Part shown: piece by piece, positions 40,882 through 49,241 of the stretch
How positions within the stretch are numbered: position 1 is the stretch's first letter
Layout: each line of letters begins with the position of its first letter
Source: Luteolibacter algae
Lineage (GTDB): Bacteria > Verrucomicrobiota > Verrucomicrobiia > Verrucomicrobiales > Akkermansiaceae
Direction: 5' to 3'
Length of the DNA stretch: 64,000 nt
Assembly: GCF_042683045.1 (NCBI RefSeq)
Contig: NZ_JBHUIT010000008.1
Span: forward strand, 62,001 to 126,000
Program-made: the position numbers and the translations under genes
Notes under the pieces: model-generated
What the model saw: the letters and a program-made list of their open reading frames with translations, nothing else
Databases searched by the model: none
Told to the model about the DNA's origin: nothing

Positions 40882-42438
40882 ATGACAAGCATCCAACAAC
40901 GCGCCGCGCTCCAGCGGCAGATCTGGCAAATTGCCAACGACGTCCGAGGATCGGTCGATGGCTGGGACTTCAAGCAATACGTCCTCGGCACCCTCTTCTA
41001 CCGCTTCATTAGCGAAAACTTCGCCGCCTACATCGAGGCCGGTGATCCGGACATCGATTATGCGGAACTGGACGACAGCGTCATCACGCCGGAGATCAAG
41101 GACGATGCCATCAAGACCAAGGGCTACTTCATCTACCCCAGCCAGCTCTTTTCCAAGGTTCTCGCGACCGCAAACACCAACGCGAGCCTGAACACCGATC
41201 TCGCCGCAATCTTTTCGGCCATCGAAAGTTCCGCCAACGGCTACCCCTCGGAGCAGGACATCAAGGGCTTGTTCGCGGACTTCGACACCACGAGCAACCG
41301 CCTCGGCAACACCGTCAAAGACAAAAACCTCCGCCTCGCCGCCGTGCTCACGCGTGTCGGTGAAATGGACTTCGGCAATTTCGAAGAGAGCCAGATCGAC
41401 TACTTTGGCGACGCCTACGAGTTCCTCATCTCCAATTACGCCGCCAACGCAGGCAAATCCGGAGGCGAGTTCTTCACGCCAACCCACGTCTCCCAGCTCA
41501 TCGCCCAACTGGCGATGCACAAGCAGACCAGCGTCAACAAGATCTACGACCCCGCCGCCGGTTCCGGCTCCTTGCTGCTCCAGGCCAAGAAGCACTTCGA
41601 CGCCCACATCATCGAGGACGGCTTCTTCGGGCAGGAAATCAACCACACCACCTACAACCTGGCGCGGATGAACATGTTCCTGCACAACATCAACTACGAC
41701 AAGTTCAACATCCAGCTCGGCAACACCCTCACCGATCCCCACTTCCTCGGCGACAAGCCCTTCGATGCCATCGTCTCCAATCCGCCCTATTCCGTGAAAT
41801 GGAAAGGCAGCGACGACCCCACCCTCATCAACGACGATCGCTTCGCTCCCGCCGGGGTGCTCGCCCCCAAGTCGAAGGCGGACTTCGCCTTCGTCCTCCA
41901 TGCCCTCAGCTACCTCTCCGCCAAGGGGCGCGCCGCCATCGTCTGCTTCCCCGGCATCTTTTACCGTGGCGGTGCCGAGCAAAAGATCCGCCAATACCTG
42001 GTAGACAACAACTACGTGGAGACCGTCATCTCCCTCGCGCCCAATCTCTTCTTCGGCACCACCATCGCGGTCAATATCCTCGTGCTCTCCAAGCACAAGC
42101 CCGACACCAAGACCCAGTTCATCGACGCCAGCGCCCTTTTCAAAAAGGAGACGAACAACAACGTGCTCACCGAAAAGCACATCGAGCGGATCATGGAGGT
42201 CTTCGACAGCAAGGAGAACGCGGAACACTTCGCCGTTTCCGTCGATCACCCCACCGTCGCCGAAAAGGACTACAACCTCTCCGTCAGCACCTACGTCGAA
42301 GCCAAGGATACCCGCGAGGTCGTGGACATTGCCGAGCTGAATGCGGAATTGGCCACCACCGTCTCCAAGATCGACCGCTTGCGGGCGGACATTGATGCCA
42401 TTATCGCGGAAATTGAGGGAGAGGAGGCCGAGTCATGA
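40882..42438 (+). CDS. hsdM: Type I restriction-modification DNA methyltransferase subunit
   Basis: A 518-residue N6-adenine methyltransferase. An N-terminal HsdM helical domain (residues 1-140: QIWQIANDVRGSVDGWDFKQYVLGTLFYRFISENF) is followed by the catalytic domain with DPAAGSGSLLLQAKKHF (SAM motif I) and FDAIVSNPPYSVKW (NPPY motif IV). It works as M2S with HsdS to methylate and, with HsdR, to restrict. The gene is richer in C-ending codons than its neighbours, which explains long antisense open frames. Its stop overlaps hsdS (ATGA). Confidence 0.96.
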   Translation: MTSIQQRAALQRQIWQIANDVRGSVDGWDFKQYVLGTLFYRFISENFAAYIEAGDPDIDYAELDDSVITPEIKDDAIKTKGYFIYPSQLFSKVLATANTNASLNTDLAAIFSAIESSANGYPSEQDIKGLFADFDTTSNRLGNTVKDKNLRLAAVLTRVGEMDFGNFEESQIDYFGDAYEFLISNYAANAGKSGGEFFTPTHVSQLIAQLAMHKQTSVNKIYDPAAGSGSLLLQAKKHFDAHIIEDGFFGQEINHTTYNLARMNMFLHNINYDKFNIQLGNTLTDPHFLGDKPFDAIVSNPPYSVKWKGSDDPTLINDDRFAPAGVLAPKSKADFAFVLHALSYLSAKGRAAIVCFPGIFYRGGAEQKIRQYLVDNNYVETVISLAPNLFFGTTIAVNILVLSKHKPDTKTQFIDASALFKKETNNNVLTEKHIERIMEVFDSKENAEHFAVSVDHPTVAEKDYNLSVSTYVEAKDTREVVDIAELNAELATTVSKIDRLRADIDAIIAEIEGEEAES

Positions 42439-43670
42439 GCGACTCAAGTTACTTGGAAAACCTGCTTGATGGCGTCGAAGTGGAGTGGAAGCCGCTGGGG
42501 GAGGTTGTGGATTATGAGCAACCCACTAAATATTTGGTGACATCAAAAACCTATAATGACGAATTCGATCTGCCAGTGCTCACCGCTGGAAAGACCTTCA
42601 TTTTGGGTTACACGAATGAAACCACAGGGATTTGTGAGGCTTCGAACAGACCTGTTATTATTTTCGACGATTTCACAACCGCGAACAAATGGGTCGATTT
42701 CGATTTTAAGGTTAAATCATCGGCAATGAAGATGCTGAAGTCTTCAGATGAGTCTTCATATAGTCTAAAATACGTTTACTACTGGTTGAATACCCTACCA
42801 AGCGGGCTTGTTGACGGCGATCACAAGCGTCAGTGGATTGGCAATTATTCCAATAAGACAATCCCGATCCCACCCCTGCACGTCCAAAAAGAAATCGTCC
42901 GCATTCTGGACACCTTCACCGAGCTGACCACCGAGCTGACCACCGAGCTGACCACCGAGCTGACCAACCGGAAAAAACAATACGACCACTACCGCGACCG
43001 ATTGCTCAGCTTTGAAGACGGGGATGTGGAGTGGAAGACGTTAGGGGAGACGGGTGAATTCATTAGAGGCAAGCGGTTTACTAAAGCTGATTATGTGGAT
43101 AAAGGGGTGGCTGTCATTCATTATGGCGAGATTTACACACACTACGGTGTCTTTGCATCCAGTGCTATTTCACAAGTGCGCCCAGAAATGGCATCGTCAT
43201 TACGCTACGCGGAACCAGGGGACGTTGTAATGGCAGGCGTGGGTGAAACCGTTGAGGATGTCGGTAAAGCAGTTGCATGGCTAGGACAGGGAAAAGTAGC
43301 GATTCATGATGACAGCTATGCTTTCCGCCATTCGATGAATCCAAAATATTTATCTTACTACATGCAAACCGCCAAATTTATTTCCGAAAAGGAAAAACAC
43401 GTGAGTCAGGGCAAGATGAAAAGACTCTTGATTAATGGTGTTTCGAAAGTCCGCATACCCATACCTCACCCAGAATCTCCTGAGAAATCACTCGCTGAAC
43501 AGGAGCGCATCGTCGCCATCCTCGACAAGTTCGACACGCTCACCCACTCCATCAGCGAGGGCTTGCCGCGCGAGATCGAGCTGCGGCAGAAGCAATACGC
43601 CTATTACCGCGATCTGCTGCTGAGCTTCCCAAAACCCGAAGAGAAAGGAACCACGAATGAACGCCAATAA
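42435..43670 (+). CDS. hsdS: Type I restriction-modification specificity subunit
   Basis: A 411-residue protein with two target-recognition domains. Each half opens alike (VEWKPLGEV, VEWKTLGET) and each closes with matching helices (QYDHYRDRLLSF, QYAYYRDLLLSF). The central linker holds ELTT-ELTT-ELTT-ELTN (residues 163-178), encoded by a 12-bp tandem repeat; the number of such repeats sets the spacing between the two half-sites in EcoR124-type enzymes. The two recognition domains share little, giving a bipartite asymmetric site. The last residues (about GTTNERQ) are encoded by the left repeat of the inserted cassette. Confidence 0.93.
   Translation: MSDSSYLENLLDGVEVEWKPLGEVVDYEQPTKYLVTSKTYNDEFDLPVLTAGKTFILGYTNETTGICEASNRPVIIFDDFTTANKWVDFDFKVKSSAMKMLKSSDESSYSLKYVYYWLNTLPSGLVDGDHKRQWIGNYSNKTIPIPPLHVQKEIVRILDTFTELTTELTTELTTELTNRKKQYDHYRDRLLSFEDGDVEWKTLGETGEFIRGKRFTKADYVDKGVAVIHYGEIYTHYGVFASSAISQVRPEMASSLRYAEPGDVVMAGVGETVEDVGKAVAWLGQGKVAIHDDSYAFRHSMNPKYLSYYMQTAKFISEKEKHVSQGKMKRLLINGVSKVRIPIPHPESPEKSLAEQERIVAILDKFDTLTHSISEGLPREIELRQKQYAYYRDLLLSFPKPEEKGTTNERQ
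42921..42968 (+). repeat. 12-bp tandem repeat, four copies, in the hsdS linker
   Basis: The unit GAGCTGACCACC occurs at 42921, 42933 and 42945 exactly; a fourth at 42957 differs at one base (GAGCTGACCAAC). It encodes Glu-Leu-Thr-Thr four times (last Asn). The unit is a multiple of three, so slippage adds or removes four residues without breaking the frame. Confidence 0.95.
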
Positions 43671-43678
43671 ACACGAAT
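43649..43678 (+). repeat. Left terminal inverted repeat of the cassette
   Basis: A 30-bp sequence starting AACCACGAATG, with a second CACGAAT at its inner end (43672-43678). It overlaps the last codons of hsdS and the start codon of the GxxExxY gene (43657). Confidence 0.75.
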
Positions 43679-44040
43679 TATTGTTTAAGGAAGAGGTCTT
43701 CCAGATTGTGGGTTGTGCCATGGAGGTTTTGAATACGCTGGGGCATGGGTTGTTGGAAAAGCCGTATGAGAATGCTCTGGTGGTGGAGTTCAAGCTGCGC
43801 GGCATTCCGTGGGCACAGCAGCCACGCTTTCCCGTGATCTACAAGTCAGTGAATGTCGGTGAATACATTCCCGACCTGATCGCCTTTGACTCAATCATTG
43901 TGGATGCCAAAACCATTGAAAAAATCGGAAACAACGAAAGAGCCCAAATCATCAATTACCTTAAAATCATCGGGCTGCGGGTAGGAGTCATCCTAAATTT
44001 CAAGCACGCCAAACTCGAATGGGAGCGCATTGTCTTATGA
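43657..44040 (+). CDS. GxxExxY family protein
   Basis: A 127-residue protein with the family motif GHGLLEKPY (G-x-x-E-x-x-Y, residues 31-37 region) and the PD-(D/E)xK-like strand YIPDLIAFDSIIVDAK. The usual E-x-K is D-x-K here. The family (PF13366, PDDEXK_3) is predicted nuclease-like but has no established function. It overlaps hsdS by 14 nt and lies in a cassette edged by inverted repeats, upstream of hsdR. It is not a normal part of type I systems, so its presence is an oddity of this locus. Confidence 0.88.
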   Translation: MNANKHELLFKEEVFQIVGCAMEVLNTLGHGLLEKPYENALVVEFKLRGIPWAQQPRFPVIYKSVNVGEYIPDLIAFDSIIVDAKTIEKIGNNERAQIINYLKIIGLRVGVILNFKHAKLEWERIVL

Positions 44041-44046
44041 AATCCA

Positions 44047-44076
44047 TTCGTGAAAATTCGTGTCCATTCGTGGTTA
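44047..44076 (-). repeat. Right terminal inverted repeat of the cassette
   Basis: Read on the minus strand it starts AACCACGAATG, identical over 11 bp to the left end and matching 24 of 30 overall. It contains three CACGAAT units. It lies between the GxxExxY stop and the hsdR start, 16 nt before the latter. Confidence 0.75.
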
Positions 44077-44092
44077 AAAATTCTCCTTCACA

Positions 44093-47000
44093 ATGATCGA
44101 ATACAAAACCATCGCCGAGACCAACCGCTTCATCGTTCTTGATCGATACGTCAAGGATTTGAAGCTCATGGAGTCCTACCAAAGCGAGGATGCCTTGGAG
44201 CGCGAGCTGATTCAAGATCTCGAAGACCTCGGTTACACCTTCGAGCGCGAGCTGAACACGCCGGCAAAACTCCTCGCCAACGCCCGCATCCAGCTCCAAA
44301 GCCTCAACAATGTCCAGTTCACCGAATCGGAGTGGAGGCGCTTCGTCGAGACCTACCTCGACCGCCCGAGCGACCACATCGTGGAAAAGACCCGCAAGAT
44401 CCACGATGATTACATCCACGATTTCGTTTTCGATGACGGGCACATCCAGAACATCTACCTGCTCGACAAGAAAAACGTGCTGCGCAACACCTGCCAGGTC
44501 ATCCGGCAGTTCGAGCAAAGCGGCAGCCATTCCAACCGATACGATGTAACCATCCTCGTAAACGGCTTGCCCCTCGTGCAAGTGGAGCTGAAAAAGCGCG
44601 GGGTCGCCATCCGCGAGGCCTTCAACCAAGTTCACCGCTACAGCAAGGAGAGCTTCAACAGCGAGCATTCGCTTTTCAAGTTCCTGCAGCTGTTCGTCAT
44701 CTCCAATGGCACGGATACCCGCTACTTCGCCAACACCACCCAGCGCAACAAGAACAGCTTCGACTTCACGATGCACTGGGCGATGAAGGACAATTCGCTG
44801 ATCAAGGATTTGAAGGACTTCACCGCGACTTTCTGCGAGAAGCGCACCCTACTCAAGGTGCTGCTACAGTATTCGGTCTTTGATGTCAGCGATACACTGC
44901 TTGTAATGCGTCCCTACCAGATCGCCGCGACCGAGCGCATCCTGCAAAAGATCATCAGCTCGTATGAATCGAAGAACTGGAGCAAGCCGGAAAGCGGAGG
45001 CTACATATGGCACACCACCGGATCGGGCAAGACGCTCACCAGCTTCAAAGCTGCGCGTCTGGCGACCGAACTGGACTTCATCGACAAGGTGTTTTTCGTC
45101 GTGGATCGCAAGGATCTGGATTACCAGACGATGAAGGAATACCAGCGCTTCTCGCCGGACAGCGTGAACGGCTCGGACAGCACCGCCGCCCTCAAGCGCA
45201 ACCTGCAGAAGGACGACAACAAGATCATCGTCACCACCATCCAGAAGCTGAACAACCTGATGAAAACCGAGGCTTCGCTGCCGGTTTATGGCCAGCAGGT
45301 GGTGTTCATCTTTGACGAGTGCCACCGCAGTCAGTTCGGTGAGGCGCAAGCCAACCTGCAAAAGAAGTTCAAGCGGTTCTACCAGTTCGGCTTCACCGGA
45401 ACGCCCATTTTCCCGGAGAACGCCAGCGGTGCGGAGACCACCGCCAGCGTGTTTGGCCGCGAGCTGCACTCCTACGTCATCACCGATGCCATCCGCGATG
45501 AAAAGGTGCTCAAATTCAAGGTGGACTACAACGACGTGCGCCCGCGCTTCAAGGCCATCGAAACCGAACAGGACACGGAAAAACTCAACGCCGCCGAGAA
45601 CCGCCAAGCCCTGCTGCACCCGGATCGGATCAAGGAGATCAGCCAATACATCCTCAACAACTACCGCCAAAAGACCCACCGCCTGCAAGCGGGCGGCAAG
45701 GGCTTCAACGCCATGTTCGCGGTGAGCAGCGTGGACGCCGCAAAACTCTACTACGAGACCTTCAAATCCCTGCAAAGCGAGAGTGAGCGGCCTCTCAAGG
45801 TGGCCACGATCTTTTCCTTCGCCCCCAATGAGGAGCAGGAAGCTATCGGCACGATCCCCGATGAGAGCTTCGAAGTCTCCGCCATGAACAGCAGCGCCAA
45901 GGAGTTCCTGAACGCGGCGATCGCCGACTACAACGGGTTTTTCAAAACCAATTTCGGTGTCGATAGCAACGGCTTCCAGAATTATTACCGTGACCTCGCC
46001 CAGCGTGTGAAGCGGCAGGAAGTGGACTTGCTGATCGTGGTCGGCATGTTCCTCACCGGCTTCGACGCACCGACGCTCAACACCTTGTTCGTCGATAAAA
46101 ACCTGCGCTACCACGGCCTGATCCAGGCATACTCCCGCACCAACCGCATCTACGACGCCACCAAGACTTTCGGAAACATCATCACCTTCCGCGATCTGGA
46201 GCAGGCGACCATCGACGCGATTACTTTGTTCGGCGATGCCAATACCAAGAACGTTGTTCTAGAGAAGAGCTACAAGGAATACATGGAGGGCTTCACCGAA
46301 GTGGCCACTGGTGAGGCGCGACGCGGCTTCGTCGAGGTGGTCGCGGAGCTGAAAGAACGTTTTCCCGATCCGGCGGCCATCGAGAAAGAAGCCGACAAAA
46401 AGACTTTCACGAAACTTTTCGGGGAATATCTGAAGATCGAGAACGCGCTCCAGAACTTCGATGAATTTGTCAGTCTGAAAGACTGGCAACAGGTCGATCC
46501 GGCTGATGCAGAGGCCGTCGATGCCTTCAAGGCGCAGCATTATCTGAGCGATGAGGATCTCGAAAACATCAAGGCGACCGAGGTGCTGCCGGATCGCAAG
46601 GTTCAGGACTACCGTTCCACCTACAACGACATCCGCGACTGGTTGCGGCGCGAGAAAGAGGGCAAAGAGAAAGAGAAAAGCACGGTGGATTGGGATGACG
46701 TGGTCTTTGAGATCGACCTGCTAAAATCGCAGGAGATCAACCTGGATTACATCCTCGAACTAATCTTCGAGAAGAACCAGAAGCTGAAGGACAAGGGTGC
46801 CTTGATCGAAGACGTCCGCCGGGTAATTCGCGCCAGCATCGGGAACCGCGCCAAGGAGAGTCTGGTGGTCGATTTCATTAATCAGGCCGATCTGGATCAA
46901 TTCCGCGAGAAAACGAGCATCATCGAAGCGTTCTTCGCCTACGCCCAAACGGAGCAGAAGCGTGAAGCTGAATCCCTCATCCAAGCCGAAAGCCTAAACG

Positions 47001-47191
47001 AAGAAGCCGCCAAGCGCTATCTTCTCACCTCGCTGAAGCGGGAATACGCCAGCGAGAACGGCACCGAACTCAACAGCATCCTGCCCAAGATGAGTCCGCT
47101 GAATCCCAAGTATCTCACCATGAAGCAAAGCGTTTTCCAGAAAATCGCCGCCTTTGTTGAAAAGTTCAAAGGCGTGGGTGGGGATATTTGA
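44093..47191 (+). CDS. hsdR: Type I restriction endonuclease subunit R
   Basis: A 1032-residue motor-nuclease, close to EcoR124I HsdR in length. The N-terminal nuclease domain shows NRYDVTILVNGLPLVQVELKKRG (PD-(D/E)xK with VELK). Walker A is WHTTGSGKTLTSFKAAR and the DEAD-type box is FIFDECHRSQFG. The SF2 helicase core continues through FYQFGFTGTPIFPE (motif III) and the late AYSRTNRIYDATKTFGNI. A C-terminal helical domain binds the MTase. It translocates and cuts unmethylated DNA. The gene starts 16 nt after the right inverted repeat. Confidence 0.97.
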   Translation: MIEYKTIAETNRFIVLDRYVKDLKLMESYQSEDALERELIQDLEDLGYTFERELNTPAKLLANARIQLQSLNNVQFTESEWRRFVETYLDRPSDHIVEKTRKIHDDYIHDFVFDDGHIQNIYLLDKKNVLRNTCQVIRQFEQSGSHSNRYDVTILVNGLPLVQVELKKRGVAIREAFNQVHRYSKESFNSEHSLFKFLQLFVISNGTDTRYFANTTQRNKNSFDFTMHWAMKDNSLIKDLKDFTATFCEKRTLLKVLLQYSVFDVSDTLLVMRPYQIAATERILQKIISSYESKNWSKPESGGYIWHTTGSGKTLTSFKAARLATELDFIDKVFFVVDRKDLDYQTMKEYQRFSPDSVNGSDSTAALKRNLQKDDNKIIVTTIQKLNNLMKTEASLPVYGQQVVFIFDECHRSQFGEAQANLQKKFKRFYQFGFTGTPIFPENASGAETTASVFGRELHSYVITDAIRDEKVLKFKVDYNDVRPRFKAIETEQDTEKLNAAENRQALLHPDRIKEISQYILNNYRQKTHRLQAGGKGFNAMFAVSSVDAAKLYYETFKSLQSESERPLKVATIFSFAPNEEQEAIGTIPDESFEVSAMNSSAKEFLNAAIADYNGFFKTNFGVDSNGFQNYYRDLAQRVKRQEVDLLIVVGMFLTGFDAPTLNTLFVDKNLRYHGLIQAYSRTNRIYDATKTFGNIITFRDLEQATIDAITLFGDANTKNVVLEKSYKEYMEGFTEVATGEARRGFVEVVAELKERFPDPAAIEKEADKKTFTKLFGEYLKIENALQNFDEFVSLKDWQQVDPADAEAVDAFKAQHYLSDEDLENIKATEVLPDRKVQDYRSTYNDIRDWLRREKEGKEKEKSTVDWDDVVFEIDLLKSQEINLDYILELIFEKNQKLKDKGALIEDVRRVIRASIGNRAKESLVVDFINQADLDQFREKTSIIEAFFAYAQTEQKREAESLIQAESLNEEAAKRYLLTSLKREYASENGTELNSILPKMSPLNPKYLTMKQSVFQKIAAFVEKFKGVGGDI

Positions 47192-47277
47192 GATTCGGGG
47201 CGCATCAAGGGCGGCGACACATTACGGCTTCCGGGATTTCACTAGTCCGCTGAAGTTTGTCACCGCTGCGCGAAAGT

Positions 47278-47400
47278 ATGCGGGCGAGGATCAAGGTGAC
47301 GGTGAAGCGGATACCGATTAAATACCGCTACCTACCGGATCTCCAGGAGGACGCGGTGAAGACAATGCTGGCGCAGGCGGAGTTGTTTTGCGCGGAGTAG
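47278..47400 (+). pseudogene. C-terminal relic of a DUF3387-type type I restriction subunit
   Basis: Forty codons from the ATG at 47278 to TAG at 47400 read MRARIKVTVKRIPIKYRY then LPDLQEDAVKTMLAQAEL, and end FCAE. This pattern (VKRI-x-x-KY-x-YxPD-x-Q-x-x-A-x-x-x-x-x-QAE) resembles the very C-terminus of DUF3387-type HsdR proteins, a different subfamily from the intact hsdR just upstream. An in-frame TGA at 47251 ends the upstream coding. It looks like the last exon-sized scrap of an older restriction gene. Confidence 0.6.
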
Positions 47401-47554
47401 GTTTGAACAAGAACAAAGCGGCGGAATTTTTCAGCCGGATAAAAATGGAGGGGTTGGCTGGGACGACGGGGCGGGCTGAAGCCCGCGGTCCGGGTGGGGG
47501 GGAATCGGCAATCGACATCGGTTAGGGTAAGTTTAGTAATAGGGCATTCAGACT
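47401..47554. other. Short gene-free stretch with GC-rich palindrome
   Basis: After the relic no further coding is supported until 47555. A perfect 6-bp stem palindrome GCGGGC-TGAA-GCCCGC lies at 47471-47486 followed by GGTCCGGG; such GCGGGCTGAAGCCCGC-like units are seen as dispersed repeats in other bacterial genomes, and a copy count in this genome would show whether it is one. Confidence 0.35.
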
Positions 47555-47896
47555 ATGAAAAATTGCCCTTATTGTGCGGAGGAGATCCAGGATGCTGCGG
47601 TGAAGTGCAAGCACTGCATGGAATTTCTCGATGAATCCAAACGGCCGGTGGCGGTTGCGGCAGTAGGGGACGGGGTGCCGTGGTATTGCAAGCCGGGGGT
47701 CATCGTCATGACTTTGCTGACCGTGCCGCCGTTCGCCCTGCCACTGATTTGGCTCCATCCAAAGCTGAATATCGTATGGAAGGTGGTGATCACGGTGATC
47801 ATCGGACTGATCTGCTGGGGAATGTATCAGACTTTTGTCCGGTTCGTTCAGCAGTTTGACGAAGCGACGAAGATGCTCAAGGACATGCCGTTCTAA
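47555..47896 (+). CDS. Zinc-ribbon membrane protein
   Basis: A 113-residue protein opening with MKNCPYCAEEIQDAAVKCKHCMEFL: C-x2-C and C-x2-C form a zinc ribbon in the cytoplasm. Two hydrophobic segments follow (VIVMTLLTVPPFALPLIWL and VVITVIIGLICWGMYQTFV), so the protein is a two-pass membrane protein. No known family beyond the zinc-ribbon is assigned. It lies between the RM island and pyrC, facing pyrC, and ends in a hairpin. Confidence 0.75.
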   Translation: MKNCPYCAEEIQDAAVKCKHCMEFLDESKRPVAVAAVGDGVPWYCKPGVIVMTLLTVPPFALPLIWLHPKLNIVWKVVITVIIGLICWGMYQTFVRFVQQFDEATKMLKDMPF

Positions 47897-47912
47897 GTTT
47901 TTTTAGAACGGC
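47887..47912 (+). terminator. Hairpin overlapping the zinc-ribbon stop codon
   Basis: GCCGTTCTA (47887-47895) pairs with TAGAACGGC (47904-47912), a perfect 9-bp stem with a T-rich loop. It spans the stop codon of the zinc-ribbon gene, where pyrC also ends on the other strand. No T run follows, so it is a weak terminator candidate. Confidence 0.4.
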
Positions 47913-47943
47913 AATAAGTTACTTGGGACGCACGATCAGCCAA

Positions 47944-49224
47944 TCAGCGCTCCAAGAGAATTTCATCGCCGAGCACGACGAGATCGATACGGCCGCTGAG
48001 GGTCTTATCGAGGAACGGGGTGTTCTGCGCTTTGGATTTCATAAAATCCTTGGTGAATGTGGTGGTTGCCTCGGTATTGAAGAGCGTGAGGTTGGCATGC
48101 TCGCCTTCCTCGATGCTCGGGACCTCCAGGGACATCATGCGGCGGGGCTCCGCGGAGTATTTTTTAACCAGGGTATCCCAGCCGAATTTTCCTTCCTTGA
48201 TAAAGTGGTGGTAGAGGGAAACGACCGCGGTATCGAGGCCGGTGATTCCATTGGGCGCCGAGACGAAATCCTGCGATTTTTCGAAAGGTGTGTGCGGCGC
48301 GTGATCGGTGGCGATCATATCGAATGTGCCATCGAGAAGGCCTTCCAGTAAGGCTTCGTTATCGGCTTTGGTGCGCAGCGGCGGGTTCATTTTGTAATGC
48401 GTGTCAAAATCGCCGATGTGCTCGTCGGTGAAAAGAAGGTGGTGCGGCGAGACTTCAGCGGAGACTTTTACATCGCCGCGGGATTTCCACCAACGGATGG
48501 TTTCCATGCCCATTTTTGAGGAAACGTGCTGGATATGGATATGCGAGCCGGTGGCGTGGGCGAGGCGGATATCGCGATCGATAATGATTTCCTCCGCGCA
48601 TGCCGGAGAACCTGCGATTCCGAGCCGGTAGGAGACGGGACCTTCATTGAGCGCACGCGGCCCGGCGAGTTCCGGGACCTCGCAATGTGAGGCGAAGAAC
48701 ATGCCGAACTCCGAGGCGTATTGCATCGCGCGGTAGAGAATGGAGGAGTTGATCGTGGTATCGCCATCGTCGGTGAGCATTTTCACGCCCTGATCACGCA
48801 TGCCATCGATGGCGGCTAGCTCCTTGCCTTCGCGGCCCTTGGTGACGCAGCCGGAGGTGTAGACGGGGATGCGTGAGTTCTTTTTAGCGGAGTTCAACAC
48901 GGCGGCGACGCTGGCGCCCGAATCGATTGCCGGGGCGGTGTTCGGCATCATCACCACGCCGGTGATCCCGCCGTTGATCGCAGCTTCCGAGCCGCTGGCG
49001 ATGTTTTCCTTCTGCTCCTGGCCGGGCTCGCGGAAATGCACGTGGGCATCGAAGAAGCCTGGGCAGAGGATCTGATTTTTACAATCGATCACGCGCGTGC
49101 CGTCCGCGGGAGAGATGCCGGAAGCGATTTTCTGGATCACACCATCCTGGATGAGGACGTCGGCGCTTTTCAGCTCGGCTGAGGATTCGGAAGCGATACG
49201 GGCGTTTTGCAGCAGCAGGTTCAT
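47944..49224 (-). CDS. pyrC: Dihydroorotase
   Basis: A 426-residue zinc enzyme of pyrimidine synthesis that closes carbamoyl-aspartate to dihydroorotate. DAHVHFREPGQEQKE is the HxH metal-binding motif, HCEVPE and HIQHVSSK add metal ligands, and MIATDHAPHTPFEK carries the catalytic Asp. It is the class I, PyrC-type. The start MNLLLQ at 49224 is used; the ATG at 49266 adds a non-conserved leader. A 64-codon frame lies just upstream. Confidence 0.96.
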   Translation of the reverse strand: MNLLLQNARIASESSAELKSADVLIQDGVIQKIASGISPADGTRVIDCKNQILCPGFFDAHVHFREPGQEQKENIASGSEAAINGGITGVVMMPNTAPAIDSGASVAAVLNSAKKNSRIPVYTSGCVTKGREGKELAAIDGMRDQGVKMLTDDGDTTINSSILYRAMQYASEFGMFFASHCEVPELAGPRALNEGPVSYRLGIAGSPACAEEIIIDRDIRLAHATGSHIHIQHVSSKMGMETIRWWKSRGDVKVSAEVSPHHLLFTDEHIGDFDTHYKMNPPLRTKADNEALLEGLLDGTFDMIATDHAPHTPFEKSQDFVSAPNGITGLDTAVVSLYHHFIKEGKFGWDTLVKKYSAEPRRMMSLEVPSIEEGEHANLTLFNTEATTTFTKDFMKSKAQNTPFLDKTLSGRIDLVVLGDEILLER

Positions 49225-49241
49225 GCCGCCGATGTTAGGAT

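Larger units (their letters stand above)
43649..44076. mobile_element. Putative GxxExxY cassette bounded by terminal inverted repeats
   Basis: A 428-bp segment starts with AACCACGAATG and ends with its exact reverse complement CATTCGTGGTT. Extended to 30 bp the ends match at 24 of 30 positions. It carries one gene, a GxxExxY protein, with its ATG inside the left repeat. It sits between hsdS and hsdR, genes usually adjacent. No transposase and no clear target-site duplication are seen, so a mobile nature is inferred from the end structure and position. Confidence 0.6.

Noticed and set aside
40590..41012. 140-codon plus-strand frame overlapping the hsdM start
   Set aside because: Its 5' part is AT-rich, non-conserved text and its 3' part is hsdM in the wrong frame.
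40801..42249. Long open frame (about 480 codons) antisense to hsdM
   Set aside because: It has no ribosome-site or family features. The strong C/G third-position bias of hsdM removes antisense stops, which explains it. The same applies to long antisense frames under hsdR (about 44864-46114) and cobA-hemD (about 60439-61794).
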